Shown here: positions 20,654 to 28,540 of the stretch, piece after piece
Position numbering within the stretch: position 1 is the first letter of the stretch
How the letters are laid out: every line of letters starts with the position of its first letter
NCBI GenBank assembly: GCA_964401935.1
Contig: CAYOAL010000030.1
Location: forward strand, 14,531 to 78,530
Direction: 5' to 3'
Length of the DNA: 64,000 nt
Source: JAPYTK01 sp964401935
Lineage (GTDB): Bacteria; Myxococcota_A; Polyangia; Polyangiales; Polyangiaceae
Translations under genes and position numbers: made by a program
The notes under the pieces: generated by a model
Databases searched by the model: none
What the model saw: the letters and a program-made list of their open reading frames with translations, nothing else
Told to the model about the DNA's origin: nothing

Positions 20654-20665
20654 AACCGGCCGGTT
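20654..20665. promoter_or_regulatory. Palindrome AACCGGCCGGTT
   Basis: Perfect 12-base palindrome in the divergent promoter region. It overlaps a 14-base word (GGCCAACCGGCCGG) that is repeated exactly at 23021-23034, just before the start of the minus-strand lipoprotein gene at 23005. It may be a shared binding site; unproven. Confidence 0.4.
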
Positions 20666-20677
20666 AACAGCGCTTTA

Positions 20678-20708
20678 AAACCAGTTAGTTAAATCAGCTA
20701 ACTGGTTT
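20678..20708. promoter_or_regulatory. Operator-like inverted repeat, 11-bp arms
   Basis: AAACCAGTTAG (20678-20688) and CTAACTGGTTT (20698-20708) are perfectly complementary with a 9-base AT-rich spacer. The site lies 24-36 bases before the candidate starts of the metalloprotease gene. Symmetry and composition resemble TetR-family operators; no such regulator is in the window. A stem-loop in the RNA is the alternative. Confidence 0.5.
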
Positions 20709-20743
20709 CCAGGCAACTGGCCGACCATCCCATGGAAAGCGGC

Positions 20744-22327
20744 ATGCGCACACTGCGTCAGTGGATTTCGGGCTTGAGCATCGTCCTCGTGGCGGGCTGC
20801 AACATGGTCACCGGCGCGGGAGATCTCCGCATCGAGGCCGACGGCGACGGCGGCGCGGCCCAGGGCACCGGCACCGGCACCGGCACCGGGGGCGGGAGCG
20901 CGGCGACCGGCTCGGGGAGCGGCTCGGGCTCGAGCAGCTCGGGCAACGGCAGCACCTCCGGCTCGGGGAGCGGGAGCGGCTCGGGCGGCGGGCCGATCGA
21001 CGCGCCCACCGGCTACGCGGACGGCGCCGCCGTCACGGCGGTGGATCTGTATCAGGCGCTGCGGCGCCCCGTGGTCGAAGGGGGGCAGCTGGCGTCGAGC
21101 AACATCCCCATCGTCGCCGGCAAGCCGGCCATGGTGCGCGTGTTCTACCAGACCGACGCCAGCTACGACGGACAGCCGGTGACCGCCCGACTCACCCTCG
21201 GCGAGACCGCGTTGGAGGTGCAGACCACGCTCGGCGTCGCCTCGACCCACACCGATCTGAACAGCACCGTCAACATCGACGTGCCGGGGGACCTGCTCGC
21301 CGCTGGCGCCAACTTCAAGATCGAGCTGCTCCAGCCGGCGGAGACGGTGAGCGGCGGGAACAGCGCCGCCGCCTTCCCCCCCGACGGGAACATGGCGCCC
21401 CTCGCGGTGGAGGTGGGTGCGGTGAAGCTCAAGATCATGCTCGTGCCCGTGAACAACAACGGCACACTGCCCGACACCTCGCCCACCCAGGTGGAGCGCT
21501 ACCAGCGCTACTTCGCCGAGCAGTATCCGGTGCCCTCGGTGGACGTGTCGGTCCGCTCTACCGCCTTCACGTACAACGGCTCGCTCGGGAGCTACAACGG
21601 GTGGTCGGATCTGCTCGATCGCATCACGGATCTACGCAACACCGACAACACTCCCCCCGACGTGTACTACTACGGCATCCACAACGCACAGAGCGGCGGC
21701 CTGCTCGGCCTCGGCTGGGTGGGTGGGGCCAACGACGTGTGGTCGCGCACCGCCATCGGCGTGGGCTGGACCGGGAACACGGCGCCCGAGACCGCGGTCC
21801 ACGAGCTCGGCCACAACCACGGCCGGCCCCACTCGCCGTGCGGCGTGTCGGGAGACGGCAACTACCCGCACAGCGGCGCGCGCATCGGGGTGTGGGGCTA
21901 CCGGCCCTCCGACAACAAGCTCCTCGATCCGAGCCAGTACGTCGACTTCATGAGCTACTGCGACCCGCCGTGGATCAGCGACTGGACGTTTCGCAAGATC
22001 TTCGAGCGCGCGAAGGTGGTGAGCACCCAGCCGCTGCTCGAGGTGCCCGAGCACCTCGCGAACCGCACCTACGAGCGCATCAAGGTGCTCGACGGTCAGG
22101 CCTTCTTCAAAGACACGGTGGTGCTGCCCAGCCCACCCCTCGGCGAGGAGAAGACGGTGACGGTGACCATGGACGGGCAGGCCGAGACGCTCACCGGCCA
22201 CTACTATGCCTACAACCACATCGACGGGGGCGTGCTCCTCGTGATGCGCCCGGCGGGCGCCACCGCCACCCGCTTCGAGTCGGTCCAGTTCTCCGCGGAA
22301 GGGCACGCGTTCACGCTCACGCGTTGA
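20744..22327 (+). CDS. Zinc metzincin lipoprotein (M66-like metallopeptidase)
   Basis: Surface metalloprotease of 527 aa. From the ATG at 20744 (GGAAAG upstream; another in-frame ATG at 20732) the signal peptide ends in VLVAGC. A low-complexity linker of Gly-Thr and Gly-Ser repeats (about 40-84) spaces the catalytic part from the membrane. The zinc site HELGHNHGRPH (353-363) has the full HExxHxxGxxH metzincin motif, and FMSYC (about 402-406) is the Met-turn. This combination suggests M66 (StcE-like) or a related family. The C-terminal 100 residues form a beta-rich domain. The upstream region has an 11-bp-arm inverted repeat that may control expression. Confidence 0.88.
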   Translation: MRTLRQWISGLSIVLVAGCNMVTGAGDLRIEADGDGGAAQGTGTGTGTGGGSAATGSGSGSGSSSSGNGSTSGSGSGSGSGGGPIDAPTGYADGAAVTAVDLYQALRRPVVEGGQLASSNIPIVAGKPAMVRVFYQTDASYDGQPVTARLTLGETALEVQTTLGVASTHTDLNSTVNIDVPGDLLAAGANFKIELLQPAETVSGGNSAAAFPPDGNMAPLAVEVGAVKLKIMLVPVNNNGTLPDTSPTQVERYQRYFAEQYPVPSVDVSVRSTAFTYNGSLGSYNGWSDLLDRITDLRNTDNTPPDVYYYGIHNAQSGGLLGLGWVGGANDVWSRTAIGVGWTGNTAPETAVHELGHNHGRPHSPCGVSGDGNYPHSGARIGVWGYRPSDNKLLDPSQYVDFMSYCDPPWISDWTFRKIFERAKVVSTQPLLEVPEHLANRTYERIKVLDGQAFFKDTVVLPSPPLGEEKTVTVTMDGQAETLTGHYYAYNHIDGGVLLVMRPAGATATRFESVQFSAEGHAFTLTR

Positions 22328-22342
22328 CGGCTCGCGCGCTGA

Positions 22343-22388
22343 CGGCTCGCGGCCCAGACGCCAGGTCGCTTCGATCGTCCGCGAGCCG
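22343..22388. terminator. GC-rich hairpin at convergent gene ends
   Basis: CGGCTCGCGG (22343-22352) pairs perfectly with CCGCGAGCCG (22379-22388) across a 26-base loop. It lies entirely between the stop of the metalloprotease gene (22327) and the stop of the minus-strand lipoprotein gene (22394). There is no U tract on either strand, so it may act as an mRNA end or attenuating structure rather than a classic terminator. Confidence 0.5.
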
Positions 22389-22393
22389 CCCGC

Positions 22394-23005
22394 TCACTCC
22401 ACGTAGACGACGCCGCGGATCGTGGCCGGGGCGAAGTCGTCGTACCAAGGGTAAACCCCCACCAGCGGGAAGCTGATGACCGGGTTGCTCACCGTGGGGC
22501 AGTTTTCGTAGGGCGAGACGTTGTCGCAGGCGTAGATGGGGCTCTGTGGATCGGGCAGCTTGGTGCCGGTGTCGGGGTTCACGGTGCCCCCCATCCAGCG
22601 GCTGGCGCCCATCGCGGGAATGGTAAACGTGAACGTCGCCGACTGCGCCACCACCACACAGTAGGGCCCGCCGGGGAGGTTCACGTTGATGGGGTTGGCG
22701 CCCGCGGTCATGTCGGTGGCCGCGCTCCTCGTGCAGCCGTTGATCACGGGCTCGGGATCGCCCCCCTGACCGCCCTGGCCTCCCGCGGCCGTGGCGCCGC
22801 CCTGCGAGCTCGTGCCCCCATCGGCGCCGGCGCCGCCCCCGCCGTCGGTGCTCGTGCCGCCGCTGCCCCCCACCGTCGTCATCATATCGGTGGCGTTGGT
22901 GGTGAGGAGGTTGCCGGGGTCGTCTTGTTGACAGCTCGCCATCGCGGCGACCGTGACGGCTCCAAACCCGACGGCGATGATGAGGGAAGTGTGGCGAACG
23001 CGCAT
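22394..23005 (-). CDS. Cupredoxin-like lipoprotein lacking apparent copper ligands
   Basis: A 203-aa lipoprotein. The ATG at 23005 has a GAGGAG site 5 bases upstream. The signal ends in AAMASC, followed by a Gly/Ser/Thr-rich linker (about 44-83). The C-terminal domain (about 90-203) has the strand pattern of plastocyanin-like proteins of myxobacteria: YCVVVAQSATFTF, and an ending VGVYPWYDDF...GVVYVE. In copper-binding relatives this last stretch carries a Cys and His (YPYYC..H type); here Asp-Asp replaces them, so copper binding is doubtful. Cys pairs elsewhere could form disulphides. The family assignment is from pattern only. Confidence 0.68.
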   Translation of the reverse strand: MRVRHTSLIIAVGFGAVTVAAMASCQQDDPGNLLTTNATDMMTTVGGSGGTSTDGGGGAGADGGTSSQGGATAAGGQGGQGGDPEPVINGCTRSAATDMTAGANPINVNLPGGPYCVVVAQSATFTFTIPAMGASRWMGGTVNPDTGTKLPDPQSPIYACDNVSPYENCPTVSNPVISFPLVGVYPWYDDFAPATIRGVVYVE

Positions 23006-23089
23006 GGTGCTCCTCGTTGCGGCCAACCGGCCGGCGAAGTCCGAGAGGGGGTGCTAGTCCGCAGCATACAACAACCGCGCCCCCGCAAA

Positions 23090-25984
23090 TCAAGGTTGCT
23101 CCAGGGCCTCCACCGCCTGCGCGGCGAGCACGCAGGCGAGATCGTGGGGGTTCCCCGCGTCCGCGGCGTCGCGATAGTTGGCGACCGCGTCGGGCACGTT
23201 GCCCGACCGCTCGGCGGCGATGCCCCCCGCGAGCGCCACCACGCAGCGCTCGAGGGGGCGGAGGGTGCGCGCGAGGATGTCGTCGTAGCTCTCCTCGCCG
23301 TCGAGGATCCGCGCCGCTCGGTTGTGCCAGCGACGCCCGAGCTGATGGTGGTCGAGCACCAAACGCTCGCGACGCCCCACCTCGGTGGCGTCGCCCATGC
23401 GGAGCGCGACGGCCAAGGCGGCGAGCTCGTAGGTGAACGTGTCCACCGTGTGAGGCTGTCCGCTCGTGGCTTTGTCGAGCTCGGCGAGCGCCACGCGGTG
23501 CTCGCCGATCGCGGCGTAGTACACCACGGCGCGCTGGGCGAGGCGGAGCGCACGTCGCGACTGATCGTTGATGCACTGGTTCTCGAGACAATAGTCGAGG
23601 TCGCGTTTGGCGGCGGCGGGCTTGCTCTGCTGCATGAGGATGTGCGCGCGCATCCGGCGGCCGTAGTTGTCGGCGGGGTCGAGGCTGAGCACGCGGTCGA
23701 TGTCGAGGAGGGCGTCGTTGGTGCGACCGAGCACGTAGTGCACCTGCGCCCGCTGCGAGAGCGCGTAGGTGTACTTGTCGTTGAGCGCGATGGCCTGATC
23801 GAGGGCCTTGAGGGCCTGCGCCCAGTCTCCCGTCCAGACCCACGTGCCGGCCACCGCGGAGTAGGTGCGCTCGTCGTCCGGTTGCTCGACGAGGGCGAGC
23901 TGCAGATCCGCGTGGGCGCCGGCGAAGTCGCCCATGAAGCGGCGGATGATCGACCGGTTGCGCAGCGCCTTCACGCCGAGGGAGCCGCTCGCGACCACTT
24001 TGTCGATGTCGGCGAGGGCCTCCTCGAAGTGCTCCATCTGCCGGTGCAGGAGCGACCGGTTGTTGAGCGCGAGCACGTCGCCCGGGTTGAGCTCGAGCAC
24101 GCGATCGTAGTCGCCGAGGGCCTCGTCGAAGCGACCGAGCTGGCGGAGGACGATGGCGCGGTTGTTGTGAGGCATCGCGTCGTCGGGCGTGAGCTCGATC
24201 GCCCGCGTAAACGCGGCGAGGGCGTCGTTCTGACGGCCCTTCCACAAAAGGGCGTTGCCGAGCTCGTTCCACTCTCGCGACGCGAGCGTGGTCTCCGCCT
24301 CGAGCTCGGGCAGCGGGATCATGCGGTATGCGAGCTCGGTTTGGTTCCAAATGTGCCCATACTGCCCGGCGTGGACGCGCGCGGCGCGCACCGCCTCCTC
24401 GGCCCGCGCGTCGCCGATGATCCCGAGCGCGTTGATCACCTCGATGACCACCTCCTCGGACGGCTCCACGTCTTCGCCGAGCCGACCGATCAGCGCGTCG
24501 ACGGCGGCCGGGCTCTTCACTGCGCTGAGGCTTCGGGCGGCGAGGCGGCGCACGTCGGCCGACGGGTGCTCGAGCGCGAGGATGAGGTTCTCCACCACCG
24601 CCTCCTCGGTGACCGGGGTGCGCAGCGCCATCAGCTTGAACGTCAACACGTCGAGCCAGCGCTCCTGGAGGTTGCCGGCGGCGACGTCGGCGAACACTCG
24701 CTCCACCGACTGCGCGGCCAGGTCGCGCTGCTCGGCGTCGAGCGACGCCTGCCGCCGCTCCTCGTCGACCCCGCGATACCACCAGGCCACCGCAGCCACG
24801 ATCGCCACCACCCCGACGAAGGCGAGCCGCCGGCGATGCCGCGAGAGAAAGCGGCGCGCGCTCTCGGCGAGGGTGTAGCGGTGTGCGCCCACGAGCCCCC
24901 CGGTGAGAAAGGCCCGCACGTCAGCGGCCAAGGCCCGCGCGTCGGCGTAGCGCTGGTCCTGTTTCTTCTCCATGGCCCGCTTGGCGATGGCCGCGAGCTC
25001 GGGAGGACAGTCGGGCTCGATCTGGAGCGGGTCGACGGGCTCGTCGTAGATGACGCGCTCGATCACCCGAGCCGCGTTCTTGCCATCGAAGGGGAGCGTG
25101 CCGCTGAGGAGTTGATAGAGGATGACGCCCAGGGAGTACACGTCGGTGCGCTCGTCCACCCGCGAGAGCTCCCCGAGCGCCTGCTCCGGCGACATGTAGC
25201 CGGGGGTGCCGATGGGCACTCCCGCCACCGTCTTGATCACCGAGGCTTCGCGCAGCCGATCGAGCTCGCTCTTGAGGGCGCTCGACTGGATGTCGCGTTC
25301 GCCGCGCACCTTGGCGAGGCCCCAGTCGAGCAGCACCGTCTCCCCGAAGTCGCCGAGCATCACGTTCTCGGGCTTGAGATCGCGGTGAATCACGCCGCGG
25401 CTGTGGGCGTAGGCCAGCGTGTTGCAGAGATCGACGAAGTGGGGCAGGAGGGCGAGGCGACCGCGTAGATCGGCGCCGGCGAGCGCGCTCTCGAGCGTGC
25501 GCCCCTTCACGTAGCGCATCGTGTAGTAGATGCTGCCGTCGGCGCGGCGCCCGAGCTCGTACACGGGCACGATGCCCGGGTGCTCGAGCTGCCCCGTGAT
25601 GCGGGCCTCCTTCACGAAGCGCAGCTCGGCGGGGGAGCGGGCCCCCGTCGCCCCCGGGTCGCGTCCGCTCGTGCTCGCGGCGACGTCGTCGAGCAGCTCC
25701 TTGAGGGCGACCTCTCGCCCGAGGTGCGCGTCGCGCGCGACGAAGACCCTGCCGATCCCCCCCTCGCCGAGCTCGCCAGCGAGCTGGTAACGCCCTGGGT
25801 GCTCGTCGGTGAGGCGCTCCAGCGGTCGCAGCGACTCGCGCTCGGCAACCTCTACCGCGGTCGCGGCGGCCACGGTGGTGACCAGGGCGTCATGCCCCCC
25901 CTCGGGCGCGCGCGCCGCTCGCGCCGGTCGCGTTCGCTCCTCACCGAGCTCCCCCTGTTCTTCTCGTCCCACGGCGGCTGGCAT
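23090..25984 (-). CDS. Ser/Thr protein kinase with TM, HEAT-like and TPR repeats
   Basis: Signalling protein of 964 aa. The kinase domain (about 65-350) has GEGGIG (73-78), Lys 95, HRDLKPEN (200-207) and GTPGYMSPE. The metal-binding motif reads DWG (220-222) rather than DFG, as in a recognised bacterial subgroup. A membrane segment (about 384-401) follows, then a HEAT-like region (about 440-520, with ADVRRLAARSLSAV) and a long TPR array (about 555-800, units such as WNELGNALLWKGRQNDALAAFTRAIEL). The kinase would be cytoplasmic and the repeats on the other side of the membrane. The N-terminal 60 residues are poorly conserved, so the start is uncertain. Confidence 0.93.
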   Translation of the reverse strand: MPAAVGREEQGELGEERTRPARAARAPEGGHDALVTTVAAATAVEVAERESLRPLERLTDEHPGRYQLAGELGEGGIGRVFVARDAHLGREVALKELLDDVAASTSGRDPGATGARSPAELRFVKEARITGQLEHPGIVPVYELGRRADGSIYYTMRYVKGRTLESALAGADLRGRLALLPHFVDLCNTLAYAHSRGVIHRDLKPENVMLGDFGETVLLDWGLAKVRGERDIQSSALKSELDRLREASVIKTVAGVPIGTPGYMSPEQALGELSRVDERTDVYSLGVILYQLLSGTLPFDGKNAARVIERVIYDEPVDPLQIEPDCPPELAAIAKRAMEKKQDQRYADARALAADVRAFLTGGLVGAHRYTLAESARRFLSRHRRRLAFVGVVAIVAAVAWWYRGVDEERRQASLDAEQRDLAAQSVERVFADVAAGNLQERWLDVLTFKLMALRTPVTEEAVVENLILALEHPSADVRRLAARSLSAVKSPAAVDALIGRLGEDVEPSEEVVIEVINALGIIGDARAEEAVRAARVHAGQYGHIWNQTELAYRMIPLPELEAETTLASREWNELGNALLWKGRQNDALAAFTRAIELTPDDAMPHNNRAIVLRQLGRFDEALGDYDRVLELNPGDVLALNNRSLLHRQMEHFEEALADIDKVVASGSLGVKALRNRSIIRRFMGDFAGAHADLQLALVEQPDDERTYSAVAGTWVWTGDWAQALKALDQAIALNDKYTYALSQRAQVHYVLGRTNDALLDIDRVLSLDPADNYGRRMRAHILMQQSKPAAAKRDLDYCLENQCINDQSRRALRLAQRAVVYYAAIGEHRVALAELDKATSGQPHTVDTFTYELAALAVALRMGDATEVGRRERLVLDHHQLGRRWHNRAARILDGEESYDDILARTLRPLERCVVALAGGIAAERSGNVPDAVANYRDAADAGNPHDLACVLAAQAVEALEQP

Positions 25985-26087
25985 GAGCTTACATCAACCA
26001 ACGACGAACGCCGCCAAGGGCGGCATCCATCGCGCGGGCGGCGCCTCGGCGGCTACCGCCCGATCCCCGTGGAGCGCGGTGTGCACG

Positions 26088-26942
26088 TCAGAGCTGCACG
26101 TCCTCTACGATGGCCTTGCTCAGCTGCTCGAGCGACTCGTTGTTGTTCTCCACGGTTCGAAGGGCGCCATCCTCGAGGCTCGCTTCGGCCGCCTTGGCCT
26201 CGTCGACCGCGCTGTACATCCGGGCGAGGGCGTCCACGTGATCGGCGATGCGCTCGTCGATGCGCTTGCGCACCGCCTCCCCATGCGACGACACGCCGAG
26301 GCGCTGGTTCCGGGCGCGCTCGAGACGGACGCGGGTCTGCCCGAGCTTGAGCAGGGTCCGCCAGGTCTGGCGAGCGAGCTTCTTGGTCTCGCGGTCGAGC
26401 ATGTCGGCGTCGACGGTGCGACACAGCTCGGCCCCCTCGCGCAGCTTGGCGCCGGTGGGCGCCGGCACGTCGTCGGCGAGCTCGTCGAGGGTGTGAGCCA
26501 TCGGGTCGTCGGCCTCCACCAGCTGAGGCAGACTCACCAGCACCGCCGCCACCACCAGCATCACGAGCTGCACGGTGATCCCCGCGCCCGCGAAGTGATG
26601 AGCGGCCGCCCCCGCGAGGGCCCCGGCCGCGAGCGCCATGCCCGTGTGAACGGCTCGCGCCACCGCGCCGCGCACACGCACCGTGCGCTCGGCGTAGGCC
26701 ATGGCCACGAGCGCGGCGCCGGCCACCGCTGGCGACACCGTCACCAGCACGCCTCCCGCGAAGGCCCCGATGGCCCCGGTGGCCGCGGCGACGGCGTTGA
26801 CGCTGCCGCTCGCCGCCATCGCCAGCACGACGGCGAGGAGCACGAGCAGCGAGGAGCCGACCACCGGCCCGAGCTTGGTCGCGAAGGGGCTCAAGCCGAA
26901 CGCGGCGGCCGCGCTGACGAAGAGCAAGCCACGGGAGAGCAT
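26088..26942 (-). CDS. Multi-pass membrane protein with coiled-coil tail
   Basis: A 284-aa protein of unknown function. The first 165 residues contain about five or six hydrophobic helices rich in Ala/Val/Gly, probably inner-membrane spans. The C-terminal half (about 170-284) is soluble and helical, with heptad-like segments (LARQTWRTLLKLGQTRVRLE and LARMYSAVDEAKAAEASLE), suggesting a coiled coil facing the cytoplasm. No family was recognised. The gene follows the von Willebrand A gene with only one base between stop and start, so they are almost certainly one operon and may form a complex. Confidence 0.75.
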   Translation of the reverse strand: MLSRGLLFVSAAAAFGLSPFATKLGPVVGSSLLVLLAVVLAMAASGSVNAVAAATGAIGAFAGGVLVTVSPAVAGAALVAMAYAERTVRVRGAVARAVHTGMALAAGALAGAAAHHFAGAGITVQLVMLVVAAVLVSLPQLVEADDPMAHTLDELADDVPAPTGAKLREGAELCRTVDADMLDRETKKLARQTWRTLLKLGQTRVRLERARNQRLGVSSHGEAVRKRIDERIADHVDALARMYSAVDEAKAAEASLEDGALRTVENNNESLEQLSKAIVEDVQL

Positions 26943-26943
26943 G

Positions 26944-28368
26944 TCAGTTCCCCTCCCAGGCGTCGCGGTCGAGGTTCTTGCTGTCCTGCTCGGCGGCAGC
27001 CTTGGCCGCGGCGCGGCCCTCTGCGCTCGACGGCGCCGACTGCTTGAACTCGCGTTTGGTCTTCTCGTAGCCGTCGCGCTGCCTCCCGAGCGAAGCGGCC
27101 ATCTGAGGCGCAGCCGCTGCCGCCTCCTCGAGCGACGTCCGGTTCTCGTCGATCAACTTGTCGGCGCGGGCGGTGTCCCCCTTGGCGTAGGCCTCCGCGG
27201 CCTCGAGCTGGCGAACCGAGGCGATGGCGCTGATGCCGCTCGCCCAGACGTGTCCGTCGCGCGAGTCGCGCACCGCGTCCCGATCGCTCGTGGTCAGCAT
27301 GCTCAGCCTCTCGAGGTCGAGGTTGGCGACGCCCCCGCCGACGCGGCTCCAGGTGATGTGGGTGTCGATCGCGAGCGCTGCGCCGAGAGGGGCGTCGGCC
27401 TCGAGCTCCAGGATGATGCGGCGCTCGTCCCCCGCGAAGAGCGAGCCGATGCGCAGCTCCACCTCGCCGCGACCGAGCTGCCTCACGTCGGCGCCCACGG
27501 CGCGACGTAGCTCGAGATGCCGTGGCAGACGGATGCGCGCCGTCGCTTGCTCCACGCTGGTCGTGGCCGTCTCCACGAGCTCGCGCTCGAGGAACTTGGC
27601 GAGGGTCGACGCGTTCTCTACGAAGCCGAAGTTGCCGCGCCCAGCCCGAGCCACGCTCGACATGTACGCCTCGTCGAAGTCGAGCCCGATGCCCAGCGAC
27701 GAGACGGTCACGCCGCTGTCGGTGCCGGTGGTGGCGATGGCCTCCGCTTCGCTGCGGGTCGAGTCGAGCCCGTCGCTCACGAGCACGAGGCGCTTCACCC
27801 GCCCCGCCGACGCGCCCCCGAGCGCGTTCATGCCGGTCTTGAGGGCCCACGGGATGTTGGTGCCGCCGCTCGCCTGGATCTCCTGAATGCGCTGGACGAG
27901 GCTCTCGCGCACGTCGGACACGCGCGCCATGGGCTGGACCAGCTCGGCTTGCGAGTCGTAGCGCACGAACGCGACCTCGTCGTCGGGTCGCATCTGCTGG
28001 ATCAGGCGGATGACGCTGCGGCGGGCCTCCTGGATCTTGTCGCCGTCCATCGACCCCGAGGTGTCGAGGACCACGACCATCGAGAGCGGTGCCCGCTCGA
28101 CCGCCTCGGTCGAATCGGCGGCGATGCGCAGCTCCGCGAAGACACGTTGACGCCCGTCGGCGAGGACCTTGCCGTGGCTCAGCGAGAAGGTGCCGCGGGC
28201 GCCAGGGCCGGCAAAGGACGTGCCGTTCAGGTAGCTGACGGCCTCCTCGGCCACGGTGTCGGCTCCGGCGGGGGCGTGGAACAACACGAGTCCACCGAGA
28301 GAGAGGACGATGGCGCTCGCGGCGATGCCGCGGCGTGCGCGTGGGGAACGAAGAAGTGTGATGGGCAT
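26944..28368 (-). CDS. Exported von Willebrand factor A domain protein
   Basis: A 474-aa protein with a Sec signal (cleavage predicted after AGA, about residue 36) and a VWA domain (about 94-270). The metal-ion-dependent adhesion site is complete: DTSGSM (103-108), the Thr of GGTNIP (about 170) and the Asp of VSDG (about 198). After the VWA come a beta-rich region (about 280-360) and a helical, charged tail with many Lys/Glu. An AGGAG site precedes the ATG. The next gene (membrane plus coiled coil) starts almost at its stop. It resembles YfbK-type VWA proteins, though the ligand is unknown. It diverges from the repeat-rich membrane protein at 28541. Confidence 0.9.
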   Translation of the reverse strand: MPITLLRSPRARRGIAASAIVLSLGGLVLFHAPAGADTVAEEAVSYLNGTSFAGPGARGTFSLSHGKVLADGRQRVFAELRIAADSTEAVERAPLSMVVVLDTSGSMDGDKIQEARRSVIRLIQQMRPDDEVAFVRYDSQAELVQPMARVSDVRESLVQRIQEIQASGGTNIPWALKTGMNALGGASAGRVKRLVLVSDGLDSTRSEAEAIATTGTDSGVTVSSLGIGLDFDEAYMSSVARAGRGNFGFVENASTLAKFLERELVETATTSVEQATARIRLPRHLELRRAVGADVRQLGRGEVELRIGSLFAGDERRIILELEADAPLGAALAIDTHITWSRVGGGVANLDLERLSMLTTSDRDAVRDSRDGHVWASGISAIASVRQLEAAEAYAKGDTARADKLIDENRTSLEEAAAAAPQMAASLGRQRDGYEKTKREFKQSAPSSAEGRAAAKAAAEQDSKNLDRDAWEGN

Positions 28369-28540
28369 GAGACGGCTCCTGTTTCGTTGCTCTCACAATC
28401 TGACGTCGGAGCCGCCCTGTGGTCCGTCATGCTTCAATCACCATGCGGGTGGATTGTCAGCAAACCGTCATCGGGAAGGCCAGCGCTAGCCACGGCGTAT
28501 CTCGACAGGTGGAGAACCGTCCTCAGAATCGGGTTTGCGC

